DNA of 64,000 nucleotides from Bacillota bacterium (GTDB lineage Bacteria; Bacillota; Sulfobacillia; Sulfobacillales; Sulfobacillaceae). Where the stretch lies: positions 1 to 64,000 of the forward strand of contig JAKACZ010000007.1 of the NCBI GenBank assembly GCA_021820965.1. Direction: 5' to 3'. The position numbers were made by a program, and so were the translations under genes. This document shows, piece after piece, positions 63,065 through 64,000 of this stretch. Below the pieces are notes generated by a model. The model was not told the DNA's origin and did not search any database. It saw only the letters and a program-made list of their open reading frames with translations. Within the stretch, counting starts at the first letter, position 1; every line of letters begins with the position of its first letter.

Positions 63065-64000
63065 CCGAGTTAAAATACGATTGACCTTAGATGACTATTA
63101 CTCGTTCACCCAGGTGACCGAATGCGTGGTCTCTCCGGATGGGAGTCTAGCGGCCTACATTCAGCAGACGCCGCTTAAACAGAAGAATGATTATACCCGC
63201 AACTTGTATATCGTATCAACCGACGGAACTGGTTCCCCGCATATGGTGAGCCGGGGGTATCGGTATGATCGCATGCCTCGCTTTTCACCCGACGGGAAGC
63301 GGCTGGCCCTCTTGTCGAAACGGCCGTCGGAAGCGCCCAACGACCAGCAAGCATCCTCCAAGGGCGACCAAGAGCCGGAGTTGCGCCCGCAGATCTGGAT
63401 CTATGACTTGCAATGGGGAGGAGACGCGCGTCAGCTTACCACCCGGGCTGAAGGCGTCGACAGCTTTTCATGGGCTCCTGACGGCATCCAGCTGGTTTTC
63501 ACGGCACGCGCTCCCTCTGAGGCTGACGCCCAATATCTTCAGTCTATACGAGAAAAGAAGAGTCCTGGGCCCTGGGTACTCACCCGGGTGCAGCATAAAA
63601 CCGACGAAGGCGGGTATCTCGACAACGTGCCGACTCACCTGTTCCTGCTCGACGTAGCGTCCGGTGAGGTCGACCAGCTGACCACCGGATCAGCGAGCGA
63701 GTCAGACCCGGTGTGGTCGCCGGATGGGAAGTGGATTCTCTTTCGATCAAACCGGACGGGGGACATGGACAACAACCGGCGGTTCGACTTGTGGCTGATT
63801 TCGCCCACTACCCGGGAAGTGCGACGCTTGACCTGCGGAGACGTGGACGCACAGCATGCGGTGTTTTCTCCTGATGGCTCTGAGGTAGCCTTTATCAGTT
63901 CGCGCAAGCCTGAGAACAGTTATCTAGTCAATCGGCTGTGGACCATTGCCGTGGAGTCGGCAGAACCGGACCCGCGGTTTCCCGAAAACTTAGGCGTCGG
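63057..64000 (+). CDS. S9-family peptidase, N-terminal propeller (cut by window end)
   Basis: Open from TTG 63057 to the end of the window, 314 codons. The translation shows PD40/beta-propeller blades: VVSPDGSLAAYIQQT, PRFSPDGKRLALLSKRP, FSWAPDGIQLVFTARAP, PVWSPDGKWILFRSNRTGD, and AVFSPDGSEVAFISSRKP. This is the N-terminal half of acylaminoacyl- or dipeptidyl-type S9 peptidases; the catalytic domain lies beyond 64000. It overlaps the MFS gene by eight bases and fits the peptide-use cluster. Confidence 0.85.
   Translation, partial: MSNRVKIRLTLDDYYSFTQVTECVVSPDGSLAAYIQQTPLKQKNDYTRNLYIVSTDGTGSPHMVSRGYRYDRMPRFSPDGKRLALLSKRPSEAPNDQQASSKGDQEPELRPQIWIYDLQWGGDARQLTTRAEGVDSFSWAPDGIQLVFTARAPSEADAQYLQSIREKKSPGPWVLTRVQHKTDEGGYLDNVPTHLFLLDVASGEVDQLTTGSASESDPVWSPDGKWILFRSNRTGDMDNNRRFDLWLISPTTREVRRLTCGDVDAQHAVFSPDGSEVAFISSRKPENSYLVNRLWTIAVESAEPDPRFPENLGV

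Overview
The window looks like chromosomal DNA of a spore-forming, probably thermoacidophilic member of the Bacillota, close to Sulfobacillus and its relatives. The reasons are a moderately high GC content, strong AGGAGG-type ribosome sites with frequent GTG and TTG starts, a small acid-soluble spore protein-like gene, a Bacillota-type HelD, an AAR-like reductase and a dense load of IS607, ISL3, ISAzo13 and IS200 remnants. This is inference from gene content; I could not run a taxonomic search.

Layout. 0.1-8 kb is a graveyard of accessory genes: a small inverted-repeat element, an RHS remnant, helD with its promoter, a broken ISL3 transposase, two broken restriction genes and two small membrane proteins. 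A 38-residue cysteine-rich metallothionein-like ORF lies at 8.2 kb. 9-17 kb holds an APC permease, two inverted ISAzo13 fragments, a topoisomerase fragment, a DUF4258/DUF2283 pair, an IS607-type element (tnpA, a frameshifted TnpB-related gene and a structured 3' RNA), and a DUF2079 gene broken by one stop codon.

17.3-30.5 kb is a metabolic block: acyl-CoA catabolism (CaiB-type CoA-transferase/racemase, two SDRs, acyl-CoA dehydrogenase, thioesterase), YjbQ, the ergothioneine pair egtB-egtD, a membrane glycosyltransferase, the proton-translocating transhydrogenase pntAA-pntAB-pntB, and an ADP-ribosylglycohydrolase. 30.5-31.4 kb is a decayed IsrB/IscB-type gene with a hairpin-rich leader, directly upstream of PEP carboxylase.

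34-50.7 kb is mostly housekeeping: MaoC hydratase, an acyl-ACP reductase-like protein, glutamine synthetase, a Kelch protein, HAD/UPF0173/Cas4-like nuclease, OsmC, SASP-like, ychF-hemL-lgt, an L,D-transpeptidase, moaD-moaE, and pncA-lytS-lytTR. 50.8-64 kb carries a second APC permease, a PRK06851-like protein whose two P-loops are both lost, a hydrolase, a glutamate synthase-like FMN enzyme, a second truncated copy of the TnpB-related gene with its RNA, a peptide-permease pair, an M20 amidohydrolase, a broken class-III aminotransferase, an MFS transporter and the start of an S9 peptidase.

The most interesting signal is the pair of TnpB-related loci at 12.6-14.3 kb and 56.5-57.1 kb. Their 3' RNAs share an identical hairpin and a common 3' end, and two other stems changed sequence but kept base-pairing. 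The protein lacks the usual zinc ribbon and the usual third RuvC aspartate context in both copies. Convergent genes in this genome often overlap at their 3' ends, by up to 113 bp.
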